21,329 nt of DNA from NCBI GenBank assembly GCA_964372275.1, contig CAYJRR010000006.1:51683-73011 (forward strand), read 5' to 3'. Both the position numbers and the translations under genes were made by a program. Source of the DNA: CAYJRR01 sp964372275 [NCBI: uncultured bacterium]. Its GTDB lineage: Bacteria; CAYJRR01. The notes below the pieces were generated by a model, which saw only the letters and a list, made by a program, of their open reading frames with translations, was not told the origin of the DNA and did no database searches. Below are positions 13,942 to 20,684 of this stretch, one piece after another (within the stretch, counting starts at the first letter, position 1; each line of letters begins with the position of its first letter).

Positions 13942-15351
13942 ATGAGGAGAGAACGGATTCGCACGAAGCCGATTTCAACGCTGCTGCTCACCGCCGCGCT
14001 GCTTCCGGCGGCCGCCATGGGGCGGCCGGTGGTCGACGGACACTGCGGCGCCGACGGCGATGGTCCGCTCTCCGACATCGAAGCGGTCATCGACTACGCC
14101 CCGACCCACTACAGCAAGACGACGGTCGTGGGGGACGCCCTTCCGCGCGCGGTCGCCTGCTGGCTCCTTTCGCGAGCGTGGAGCGAGCATCCGGTCGCGA
14201 TCGAGGCGTTCGCCGACGAGGACGGGCTCGTCACCGTGGCCCGATTGAAGGCTCTCGCCAACGATCCGCGCCGCGCCGAGATCGATCGCGCCGGTGCCCA
14301 GGCGGTGCTCGACCTTCTTCCGCTCTTCGATACCGCCTCCGGCGAGGGACGGCCGGACGGCAAGATCGGCTCGACCGACGCGTTGGCGTTGGCGACGAAC
14401 AGCGGGCTGGGCGCGATCCGGGCGCGAAGCGACGCGGCGGTCGGATTCCTGGCGATGATGTTCAAGCCCGACTTCGCCTGGGCCGACGCCATGGGGTCCG
14501 GCACGGCCGACGGCAAGATCGACCGTGAGGACCTGCGCGCCGTCGCGCGCCGCGAAGGGGAGTGGGAAGGCGCCTGCATGGTCCGCGAGGGAGCCGACGC
14601 GATCCTGGAGAATTTCGATCTCTTCGACCGGACGATCCGGTACGGCGAAGGCGGGGACCCCCGGGATGGCGGCATCTCCGAGTCCGAGCTCGCCGCGCGG
14701 GCCGACTACCGCGCCCTTTCTCCGGTGCGCTTCGACGAGGCGCTCGGCGTCGGCTTCCGCCACGCGATGACGAGGACCGGACCGCGCTCCTGGGAGATCC
14801 GCTACGGCGAACGCCGGCCGGGGGACTACGCGAGCCGACCGGTGAACGAGACCCGTTGGCTGGGGTGGGGCGAGGACAACATCCTCACCCTCACCGACGC
14901 TCGCGGGAACGTGGCGCACACCTACCTCGACGTGAAGGGCCTCACGAGTCCTGCGACGCAAATGATGATCACGGAGGCGGCGCGCACGCTGCGGATCGCA
15001 CTCGACGGTCCGGCCGACCGCTTTGACGGCCGCACGCACCCGAAGGGGCCGACCAACTGGTACCTGAGCCAGCTCAACGTCTCCTTCTCCAACGAGCAGA
15101 CGGGAGAGGAGCTGTTGGACACGCCCGACATGCAGATTGGTGGCGTCGAGGTCCCCCGTCGCTTCGTGACCACCGAGGGCGAGTTCACGGTCGTGCAATC
15201 CGAGGGCCGGTTGATCCTGACCGGACCCGACGGCCGCACGGCGAGCATGCCGTTCGCGCCGCCCGCGCCAGCCCGCGAGACGTCGCTCAACGGGACGGCG
15301 TTGGTGCGTGCGATCTATCTACTCAAGGCCCAACTCGCGTCCGGCGGGTAG
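13942..15351 (+). CDS. Secreted protein with EF-hand-like loops, paralogue 1
   Basis: The 469-residue product has a signal peptide (RTKPISTLLLTAALLPAAAM). The N-terminal half is helical and carries repeated calcium-loop-like motifs: FDTASGEGRPDGKIGSTDAL (DGKI 139-142), TADGKIDREDL (DGKI 190-193) and a degenerate DPRDGGISESEL. These keep loop positions 5, 6, 8 and 12 of an EF hand but lack some earlier acidic ligands. The C-terminal half begins RTGPRSWEIRYGE, then TRWLGWGEDNILTLTD, ITEAARTLRIALDGP, a beta-rich stretch and NGTALVRAIYLLKAQLA. It is homologous over its whole length to the next gene. Start: ATG at 13942 with a strong SD (GGGAGGAGA). The family is not recognised; a calcium-dependent secreted protein or enzyme is plausible but unproved. 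Confidence 0.8.
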   Translation: MRRERIRTKPISTLLLTAALLPAAAMGRPVVDGHCGADGDGPLSDIEAVIDYAPTHYSKTTVVGDALPRAVACWLLSRAWSEHPVAIEAFADEDGLVTVARLKALANDPRRAEIDRAGAQAVLDLLPLFDTASGEGRPDGKIGSTDALALATNSGLGAIRARSDAAVGFLAMMFKPDFAWADAMGSGTADGKIDREDLRAVARREGEWEGACMVREGADAILENFDLFDRTIRYGEGGDPRDGGISESELAARADYRALSPVRFDEALGVGFRHAMTRTGPRSWEIRYGERRPGDYASRPVNETRWLGWGEDNILTLTDARGNVAHTYLDVKGLTSPATQMMITEAARTLRIALDGPADRFDGRTHPKGPTNWYLSQLNVSFSNEQTGEELLDTPDMQIGGVEVPRRFVTTEGEFTVVQSEGRLILTGPDGRTASMPFAPPAPARETSLNGTALVRAIYLLKAQLASGG

Positions 15352-15390
15352 TCGTCCTGGCGCACCGTCGTCGGGCGTCGCATGGACAAT

Positions 15391-15405
15391 CCACCGCCAA
15401 TTCCC
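15391..15405 (-). promoter_or_regulatory. Candidate enhancer site, copy C (inverted)
   Basis: Read on the reverse strand this is GGGAATTGGCGGTGG, 12 of 15 identical to copy A. It lies 75 nt upstream of the -24 box at 15480. An adjoining dyad TTCCCCTTGGGAA (15401-15413) overlaps it. Confidence 0.35.
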
Positions 15406-15479
15406 CTTGGGAACAGGCAGGAACCACCCACGGCGGCGAGCGGTGCACGTAACTGTGCGGCCGCCCGAGAAGAATGAAT

Positions 15480-15495
15480 TGGCATTCATCGTGCG
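15480..15495 (+). promoter_or_regulatory. Sigma-54 promoter of the 441-aa secreted paralogue
   Basis: TGGCATTCATCGTGCG keeps the invariant GG and GC at the correct spacing, with TGGCAT as -24 and GTGC as -12. The start expected near 15506 gives a leader of about 35 nt. The match is weaker than for the two upstream promoters. Confidence 0.5.
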
Positions 15496-15540
15496 TGTTG
15501 CCGGAGCGAACGATCGACGAACGCGACGAAAGGGACTCCG

Positions 15541-16866
15541 ATGAACAGCGGCCGACTCCGACTGCCGACGACGTTTCTCCTGCTGCTCGCCGCCGCGCCC
15601 GCGCGGGCGACCGACTGTCCCGCCGCGGGTGGGGGCGGACCGATCGCCGAGATCTCGGACGTGGTCGGCGCGGGCGCCGCGTGCACCTCGCTCTCGGGCG
15701 ACGCCGCGAAGCGGGCGGTTGCGTGGTGGCTGGTCGGACGGGCGTGGGGGGAACTCCCGGTTCCGGCCGCGGACGCCCTCACCAACGGGGACGATCTGGT
15801 GACCGTTGCGCGACTCCGGTCGATCGCCGCCGATCCGCGCCGGAGCGAAGCCGACCGCGCCGGCGCCCAGGCGGTGCTCGACCTGCTGTCCGTCTTCGAC
15901 ACCGCTTCCGGCATCGGCCAGCCGGACGGAAAGATCGGATTCACCGATGCGCTGGCGATCGCGCAGAACGGCACCGTCGACGGAAGCCGCTTCACGAGCG
16001 CCGCCGCGACGGCGCTTCTGGCGAGGATCGTGGACGGCGAGTTCGCGACGATCGACAACCTGTCGATGGGGGGCGCCACCGACGGGAAGATCGGGACGAC
16101 CGATCTGGCTCGAGTCCCGGTCGAGTTCGGGGGGATGGGGAGCTACGCCCGGATGGTTCGGCAGGCGGGAAAGGCGATGTCCGAGAACTTCTGCGCCTTC
16201 GACGGCCCGGACGGCGATGGGCTCCTGACCAAGCCGGAGCTGCGGGCGGCGATCGACTGGCGGGCGATCCCCGACATGTCGTTCGACGTGGCGCTCGCGG
16301 TCGGCTTCTACCAGATGGTGACCCGCACGGGACCGCGCTCGTGGGAGCTTCGCACGGGCGACAAGACGCGCTGGCTCGGCTGGGGAGAGGACAAGATCCT
16401 CACCCTCACCGACGCCGACGGGACGGCGGCGCACCGGTATCTCGACCTCGACGGGCTCGACAGCCCCGCGAGTGAGCTGGTGATCACCGAGGCGGCGCGG
16501 TCGCTGCGAATCGCGCTCGACGGGCCCCGGGACGTACTCGACGGGCGCTTCTCCCCGTCCGGACAGGTCGGTTGGTACATCCACCAGCTTGCGGCGGCCT
16601 TCGGCAGCGGCGGCACCCCCGCCAAGGTGCTCGACACCAGCTACCTCAGCTACTACAGCTACGACCCGCCGTCCCGACGCGTCCAGACGGTCGACGGGAT
16701 CTACCTCGTCGGATCGGACGGCAACACGCTCACGGTCGTCGATCCGGCGGGCAAGAAGGCGAGCCTGCCGTTCAAGGCGCCGGCGCCCTACCAGGAGAGC
16801 GCGCTCAACGCCGCCGCCCTGATCAAGACGCTCTATTCGCTCCAAGCCGAGCTCGCCGACGACTGA
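15541..16866 (+). CDS. Secreted protein with EF-hand-like loops, paralogue 2
   Basis: The 441-residue product has a signal peptide (LPTTFLLLLAAAPARA). It parallels the preceding gene throughout: AWWLVGRAWGELPV, LVTVARLRSIAADPRR, AGAQAVLDLLSVFDTAS, DGKI at 129-132 and 181-184, and the best acidic loop FDGPDGDGLLTKPEL (Asp224, Asp226, Glu233). These are followed by RTGPRSWELRTGDKTRW, GWGEDKILTLTD, ITEAARSLRIALDGP and a C-terminal ALIKTLYSLQAELA. It lacks about 10 residues present in paralogue 1 after the RTGPRSWE block. A tandem duplication is evident, each copy keeping its own sigma-54 promoter and signal peptide. Start: ATG with AAAGGGA upstream. Function is unknown; export and calcium binding are inferred. 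Confidence 0.8.
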   Translation: MNSGRLRLPTTFLLLLAAAPARATDCPAAGGGGPIAEISDVVGAGAACTSLSGDAAKRAVAWWLVGRAWGELPVPAADALTNGDDLVTVARLRSIAADPRRSEADRAGAQAVLDLLSVFDTASGIGQPDGKIGFTDALAIAQNGTVDGSRFTSAAATALLARIVDGEFATIDNLSMGGATDGKIGTTDLARVPVEFGGMGSYARMVRQAGKAMSENFCAFDGPDGDGLLTKPELRAAIDWRAIPDMSFDVALAVGFYQMVTRTGPRSWELRTGDKTRWLGWGEDKILTLTDADGTAAHRYLDLDGLDSPASELVITEAARSLRIALDGPRDVLDGRFSPSGQVGWYIHQLAAAFGSGGTPAKVLDTSYLSYYSYDPPSRRVQTVDGIYLVGSDGNTLTVVDPAGKKASLPFKAPAPYQESALNAAALIKTLYSLQAELADD

Positions 16867-16918
16867 GATGTAGGCTTCGGCGGCGGATCGGAGGCCGCTC
16901 GCACGCCGCGGGGGGCGT

Positions 16919-16924
16919 TATAGT
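16919..16924 (+). promoter_or_regulatory. -10 box for a leaderless corA transcript
   Basis: TATAGT (16919-16924) ends 6 nt before the GTG start at 16931, so transcription should begin at or next to the start codon. No Shine-Dalgarno sequence lies in between and no clear -35 box is visible. Confidence 0.5.
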
Positions 16925-16930
16925 ACCGGC

Positions 16931-17914
16931 GTGCTGCGTCTGTTGACGCTCGAGCTGTCGTCCAACGGAGTCACCGCACGCGAGGCCGCTCGTGACGAGC
17001 TGGCCTCGTTGCTCACGCGCGAAGACCGGATCGTCTGGGTCGACCTCCACGATCCGACGGTCGACGAGGCGCGGGTGCTGGTCGAGCAGTTCCGGTTCCA
17101 TCCGGCGGCGGTCGAGGACGCGCTGGAGGAGATGGTCCATCCGAAGATCGACGACTACGGGGACTACCTCTACGTCGTCCTGCACGGGATCCTGGACGAG
17201 AAGCTCTCGGTCGACGGATCGGTTGGGATGCACGAGGTCGACTTCTTTCTCGGGCGCCGCTTCCTTGTGACCCACCACGACAAGGTCTCCCGCAGCGTGC
17301 AGGAGGTGTGGGACCGGACGCTGCGCCAGCCCGACCTGTTCCGCGCCGGACCCGACATGCTCTTCCAGGCGGTGGTGGAGCGGATGATCGACCGCTACCT
17401 GCCGATCATCGAGCAGTTCGACGAGCGGGTCGACCGGATGGAGGAGGAGATCTTCTCCGGGCACGCCGACGCGAGCATCCTGGAGCGGATCTTCGGCTAC
17501 AAACGATCGGCGCTGACGCTCCGGCGGACGGTCCACCCGCAGCGCGAGGTGGTCCGCAACTTGAGCGGCGGCGGGTACGCGCTGCTCTCGCGCGAAGCGC
17601 AGATCCAGATGCGCGGCGTGCACGATCACCTCTACACCATCGCCGAGTTGATCGACTCCTACCGCGACCTGATCACCGGCGCCTTGGAGGCACATCTCTC
17701 GGTCACCTCCAACAAGCTCAACCAGGTGATGAAGCGCCTGACGCTGATCACCACCACCCTGATGCCGATCGCGACGATCGCCGGCATCTACGGCATGAAC
17801 GTCTCCGATCTTCCGCTCGCGCCCGGAGGCGGCGGCTTCACCATGATCCTGGCGCTGATGGCGGCGCTGGGCGTCGTAACCGTCGCCTTCCTGAAGTGGA
17901 AGCGCTGGACGTGA
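16931..17914 (+). CDS. corA: CorA-family magnesium/cobalt transporter
   Basis: The 327-residue protein has the CorA layout. An N-terminal alpha/beta cytoplasmic domain (IVWVDLHDPTVDEARVL, FHPAAVEDALE, HPKIDDYGDYLYVVLHG, EVDFFLGRRFLVTHH) is followed by a long stalk helix (about residues 140-260). The first membrane helix (LTLITTTLMPIATIAGI) leads into the signature YGMN of the pore mouth. A short loop, the second membrane helix (FTMILALMAALGVVTVAFL) and a basic tail KWKRWT complete it. CorA forms a pentameric channel for Mg2+ or Co2+ in the inner membrane. Length is typical. The GTG at 16931 fits the family start and the leaderless promoter. It lies 64 nt after the paralogue pair but has its own promoter. 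Confidence 0.93.
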   Translation: MLRLLTLELSSNGVTAREAARDELASLLTREDRIVWVDLHDPTVDEARVLVEQFRFHPAAVEDALEEMVHPKIDDYGDYLYVVLHGILDEKLSVDGSVGMHEVDFFLGRRFLVTHHDKVSRSVQEVWDRTLRQPDLFRAGPDMLFQAVVERMIDRYLPIIEQFDERVDRMEEEIFSGHADASILERIFGYKRSALTLRRTVHPQREVVRNLSGGGYALLSREAQIQMRGVHDHLYTIAELIDSYRDLITGALEAHLSVTSNKLNQVMKRLTLITTTLMPIATIAGIYGMNVSDLPLAPGGGGFTMILALMAALGVVTVAFLKWKRWT

Positions 17915-17920
17915 ATGTGG

Positions 17921-17937
17921 GCGGCGATCTCCGCCGC
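17921..17937 (+). terminator. Hairpin after corA
   Basis: GCGGCG (17921-17926) pairs perfectly with CGCCGC (17932-17937) around a 5-nt loop, 6 nt beyond the corA stop and between convergent genes. No T-run follows, so intrinsic termination is uncertain. Confidence 0.35.
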
Positions 17938-17967
17938 GATTCCGCCCCGCGGCCCCCGGATCCGTTC

Positions 17968-18516
17968 CTATCGACGGATCCCCGCTCCCGCGGAAGCCGG
18001 GGCGGTGACAGGTCGTGTCACCCACTGCGTCTCGGGGGTGATCGGAATCGAAGGCGCGAGTCGCGGATCGGAAGTCGCGGCCGGCGTCGTCGGCGCATCG
18101 CGGCGGACGTTGGACCCGCGGTCGGCGAACACGTGCCGGCCGCCGATCCTCAACAGGTTCTGAACGGCCTTCTGGGCGATCTTCCTCGTCAACGGCTTGG
18201 TCAGTGCGTCGCCGAATCCGGGCGTCGCCATCGACACCCCGGTCGCGACGGTGTCGATGTAGGGACGGTCCGAATAGAGGGAGATGGCGAGCGCTTTCGA
18301 GACGGCGCCGATGGCGCCGAAGACGAGCGCGGCTCCCTGGGTGCCCGGGACGAGCGCTGTCGCGATCCCGGCGACGGTGGCGCCCTGCGCGGTAGTGTCC
18401 AGGAGGACCTTAAGCCGCGGTGTCGGCCTGGCCTCCCCGCGCGCCGGGGACGCGAGCAACAGGAAAAAGGCGCTCACCGCGGGGAGGTACCCCGACTTCG
18501 ATCGACGATCCGTCAT
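17968..18516 (-). CDS. Small secreted or membrane-associated hypothetical protein
   Basis: The 182-residue product starts MTDRRSKSGYLPAVSAFFLL with likely cleavage after SPARG. A middle stretch rich in Gly, Ala and Val (ATVAGIATALVPGTQGAALV, then FGAIGAVSKALAISL, about residues 45-80) could insert into a membrane. A basic segment (TKPLTRKIAQKAVQNLLRIG) and a Pro/Thr/Ala-rich tail follow. No family was recognised; glycine-rich hydrophobic cores are seen in some membrane-active peptides and holin-like proteins, but there is no specific support. The ATG at 18516 is preceded by GGTGGGGAG. The upstream region contains an unusual cluster of short palindromes. It is convergent with corA, with 53 nt between. 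Confidence 0.65.
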   Translation of the reverse strand: MTDRRSKSGYLPAVSAFFLLLASPARGEARPTPRLKVLLDTTAQGATVAGIATALVPGTQGAALVFGAIGAVSKALAISLYSDRPYIDTVATGVSMATPGFGDALTKPLTRKIAQKAVQNLLRIGGRHVFADRGSNVRRDAPTTPAATSDPRLAPSIPITPETQWVTRPVTAPASAGAGIRR

Positions 18517-18544
18517 CTCCCCACCCCCTGGATGTGTGAGAGAT

Positions 18545-18579
18545 CACGAATCGTGCCCTCGGATGAATCATCCCGGATG
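18545..18579. promoter_or_regulatory. Cluster of three 11-bp dyads (operator-like)
   Basis: CACGAATCGTG (18545-18555), GATGAATCATC (18562-18572) and CATCCCGGATG (18569-18579) are each perfect 5-bp-arm palindromes with a single central base. The first two share the GAATC core, with centres 17 bp apart. They lie 29-63 nt upstream of the 18516 start. A further dyad GTTCC/GGAAC follows near 18586-18602. The rest of the gap 18517-18711 holds GGGGG-ACAA-CCCCC and no gene. Confidence 0.4.
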
Positions 18580-18711
18580 GAATAGGTTCCCTCCTTCGGA
18601 ACGGGTAGTTGGCTCCCGGTTGCGCGGGTCCTCGCGGCGGTCCGAGGGGGACAACCCCCACCGCGCCCGCGTGGGAGGAGAGGCGGGAGCGCCGGTTGGC
18701 TCCGTTCCGCT

Positions 18712-19419
18712 TCAGAAGCGGTAACCGAGGGCGCCGCGGAGGCCGAGCGGGGCGAAGACGTCGCTCGACGAATCCTTGTCGCCCGCGCCGTCGTCCCAGT
18801 TCTCGCGCGTGAACAGGACGCGGCCGACGACGAACGCCCCGACGGTGTACCGGCCGCGCTGCCAGCGCGCGCCGCCATGCATGCCGAAACCGACGCCGGG
18901 GGAGAAGGAGCAGTCGAACTCGTTGTAGTAGGCGGGAACGCCGGAGCGATACTCCTCGGCGCTGCATGTCCGGGTGAGCAGAAGCTCCGCCGATGCCCCG
19001 ACGACCCACGGCACCCGCGCCGTTGCCGGTGCGAGCCTCAACGAGCCGCCCGCGGAGACGTTCCAGAACGACGCCCACCCGTACCACTCGGCGTAGGTGT
19101 ACCCGGGGCCGGGATAGATCTCTGCCCAGCGGTAGGTGTTGATGATCCCGACGTCGAGGAACGGCTCGATCCGGTTGGGTCCCAGCCGCCGGATGCGCAC
19201 GCCGTACTCCGGGCCGACGTCGACGTAGTAGGAGGCGTACTCCGAGTAGCCGACGAACGCCTCCGCCGCCCAACCGGCGTCCGGCTTGGCCGCGGCGGCC
19301 GGCGGCGCCGCCGTTTCGGCGGGGGCCGGCGGCGTCTCGGCGTCCTGTCCCTGCGCGGCGGCCGGCGAGACCAGGCCCGCCAACGCCATCCACGCCAACA
19401 CCCGGCCGCTCGTTCCCAT
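18712..19419 (-). CDS. Outer-membrane beta-barrel-like protein
   Basis: The 235-residue product has a signal peptide (MGTSGRVLAWMALAGL, cleavage near AAAQ). A Pro/Ala-rich linker (about residues 27-48) precedes a domain of alternating aromatic and small residues: AEAFVGYSEYASYYVDVG, RWAEIYPGPGYTYAEWYGWA, GASAELLLTRTC, GMHGGARWQRGRYTVGAFVV. It ends in GALGYRF, the terminal Phe recognised by the BAM complex. These are marks of a small outer-membrane barrel of about 8 strands. Two Cys (in TRTC and EFDC) could form a disulphide in an outer loop. Function is unknown. Start: ATG at 19419 with GGAGGT 13 nt upstream; ATG at 19440 in the same frame is an alternative. It is divergent from xylF. Confidence 0.75.
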   Translation of the reverse strand: MGTSGRVLAWMALAGLVSPAAAQGQDAETPPAPAETAAPPAAAAKPDAGWAAEAFVGYSEYASYYVDVGPEYGVRIRRLGPNRIEPFLDVGIINTYRWAEIYPGPGYTYAEWYGWASFWNVSAGGSLRLAPATARVPWVVGASAELLLTRTCSAEEYRSGVPAYYNEFDCSFSPGVGFGMHGGARWQRGRYTVGAFVVGRVLFTRENWDDGAGDKDSSSDVFAPLGLRGALGYRF

Positions 19420-19500
19420 CGATCGCGATCGTACCTCCATTTGCCGTTCCGGCGGCGGTCTGGTCAGGGCGTGTCCCGACCGGCCGGTTCCAGTCGGCCC

Positions 19501-19532
19501 CGCGGCCGCGCCACCGGTGTCGCGGCCGCGCC
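19501..19532. repeat. 12-bp direct repeat between the barrel gene and xylF
   Basis: CGCGGCCGCGCC occurs at 19501-19512 and again at 19521-19532, exactly 20 bp apart (about two helical turns). Each copy contains the 10-bp palindrome CGCGGCCGCG. The spacing and position, 87-118 nt upstream of xylF, suggest paired operator sites. A small hairpin CCGAG/CTCGG lies nearer the gene. Confidence 0.4.
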
Positions 19533-19618
19533 CGTTTCCGAGGGAAAGCTCGGAGTTCCGCGGTGGTACGTCGCTTGCTCGAAGCCACCTCCCCGTGAAT
19601 GCGCGTGGAGGTCCGGCC

Positions 19619-20671
19619 GTGGCGAACCGAATTCCATCGTTGCTCCTGGCGGCGTCGCTCGCGGCGGGTGGCTGCAGGTCGAACGGCGCAGACAGGGCGC
19701 CGGCCGGCGAGACGATCGTCATCGGCTTCTCCATGGACACGCTCAAGGAGGAGCGCTGGCAGCGTGACCGCGATCTGTTCGTGGAGAAGGCGACGAGCAT
19801 GGGGGCCAAGGTCCTTGTGCAGGCGGCCAACGGCGACGACGCGCTGCAAAACGCCCAGGCGGAGAACCTCCTCACCCAGGGGGTCGACGTGCTGGTGGTG
19901 GCCCCTCACAACGGGAAGACGGCGGCGACGATCGTCGAGTCGGCGCACCGGATGGGGGTGCCGGTGATCGCCTACGACCGGCTGATCGAGGACGCCGACG
20001 TCGACCTCTACGTCTCGTTCGACAACGTGAAGGTCGGCGAGCTGCAGGCCCGCTACCTGGTCGATCGCAGGCCCAAAGGGAGCTACGTGCTGATCGGCGG
20101 CGCCCCGACCGATCACAACGCGGTGATGTTCCGCCAGGGCCAGATGAACGTGCTGAAGCCCTACGTCGACCGCGGCGAGATCACGATCGTGGCCGATCCC
20201 TGGGCGTCGAACTGGCAGCCGGTCGAGGCGCTCAAGATCATGGAGAACGCGCTGACCCGGTCGAACAACCGGGTCGACGCGGTGGTCGCCTCCAACGACG
20301 GGCTGGCGGGCGGGGCGATCCAGGCCCTCACCGAGCAGAAGCTCGCCGGGACGGTTCTCGTCTCCGGCCAGGACGCGGAGCTCTCCGGCTGCAAGCGGAT
20401 CGTCGCCGGGACGCAGAGCATGACCGTCTACAAGCCGATCCGGCTGCTCGCCGGCCAGGCGGCGGAGTCGGCGATCGCCCTGGCGAAGAAGCAGCCGATC
20501 GCCGGCGCGACGCGCACGGTGAACAACGGCCGCAAGGAGGTCCAAAGCCTCCTGCTCGAACCGATCGCCGTCGACCGCGAAAACCTCGCGACGACGGTCG
20601 TCTCCGACGGCTACCAGACGGTCGACCAGGTCTACGCGGAGCTTCCGCCCGACCGGCGTCCGAAGTTGTAG
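19619..20671 (+). CDS. xylF: Xylose-type ABC transporter substrate-binding lipoprotein
   Basis: The 350-residue protein matches E. coli XylF along its length: IGFSMDTLKEERWQRDRDLF, VQAANGDDALQNAQAENLL, GVDVLVVAPHNG, AYDRLIEDADVDLYVSFDN, KVGELQARYLV, APTDHNAVMFRQGQM, EALKIMENALT, DAVVASNDGLAGGAIQAL, SGQDAELSG and AGTQSMTVYKPI. These include the sugar-contacting Arg, Asn and Asp residues of the family. A lipoprotein-like leader (LLLAASLAAGGC, Cys21) suggests membrane anchoring rather than the free periplasmic form of E. coli. GTG at 19619 is chosen because GGAGG (19607-19611) lies 7 nt upstream. It feeds D-xylose or a similar sugar to the XylGH importer; xylG follows after 13 nt. Confidence 0.95.
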   Translation: MANRIPSLLLAASLAAGGCRSNGADRAPAGETIVIGFSMDTLKEERWQRDRDLFVEKATSMGAKVLVQAANGDDALQNAQAENLLTQGVDVLVVAPHNGKTAATIVESAHRMGVPVIAYDRLIEDADVDLYVSFDNVKVGELQARYLVDRRPKGSYVLIGGAPTDHNAVMFRQGQMNVLKPYVDRGEITIVADPWASNWQPVEALKIMENALTRSNNRVDAVVASNDGLAGGAIQALTEQKLAGTVLVSGQDAELSGCKRIVAGTQSMTVYKPIRLLAGQAAESAIALAKKQPIAGATRTVNNGRKEVQSLLLEPIAVDRENLATTVVSDGYQTVDQVYAELPPDRRPKL

Positions 20672-20684
20672 GCGGGGGCTTTCG

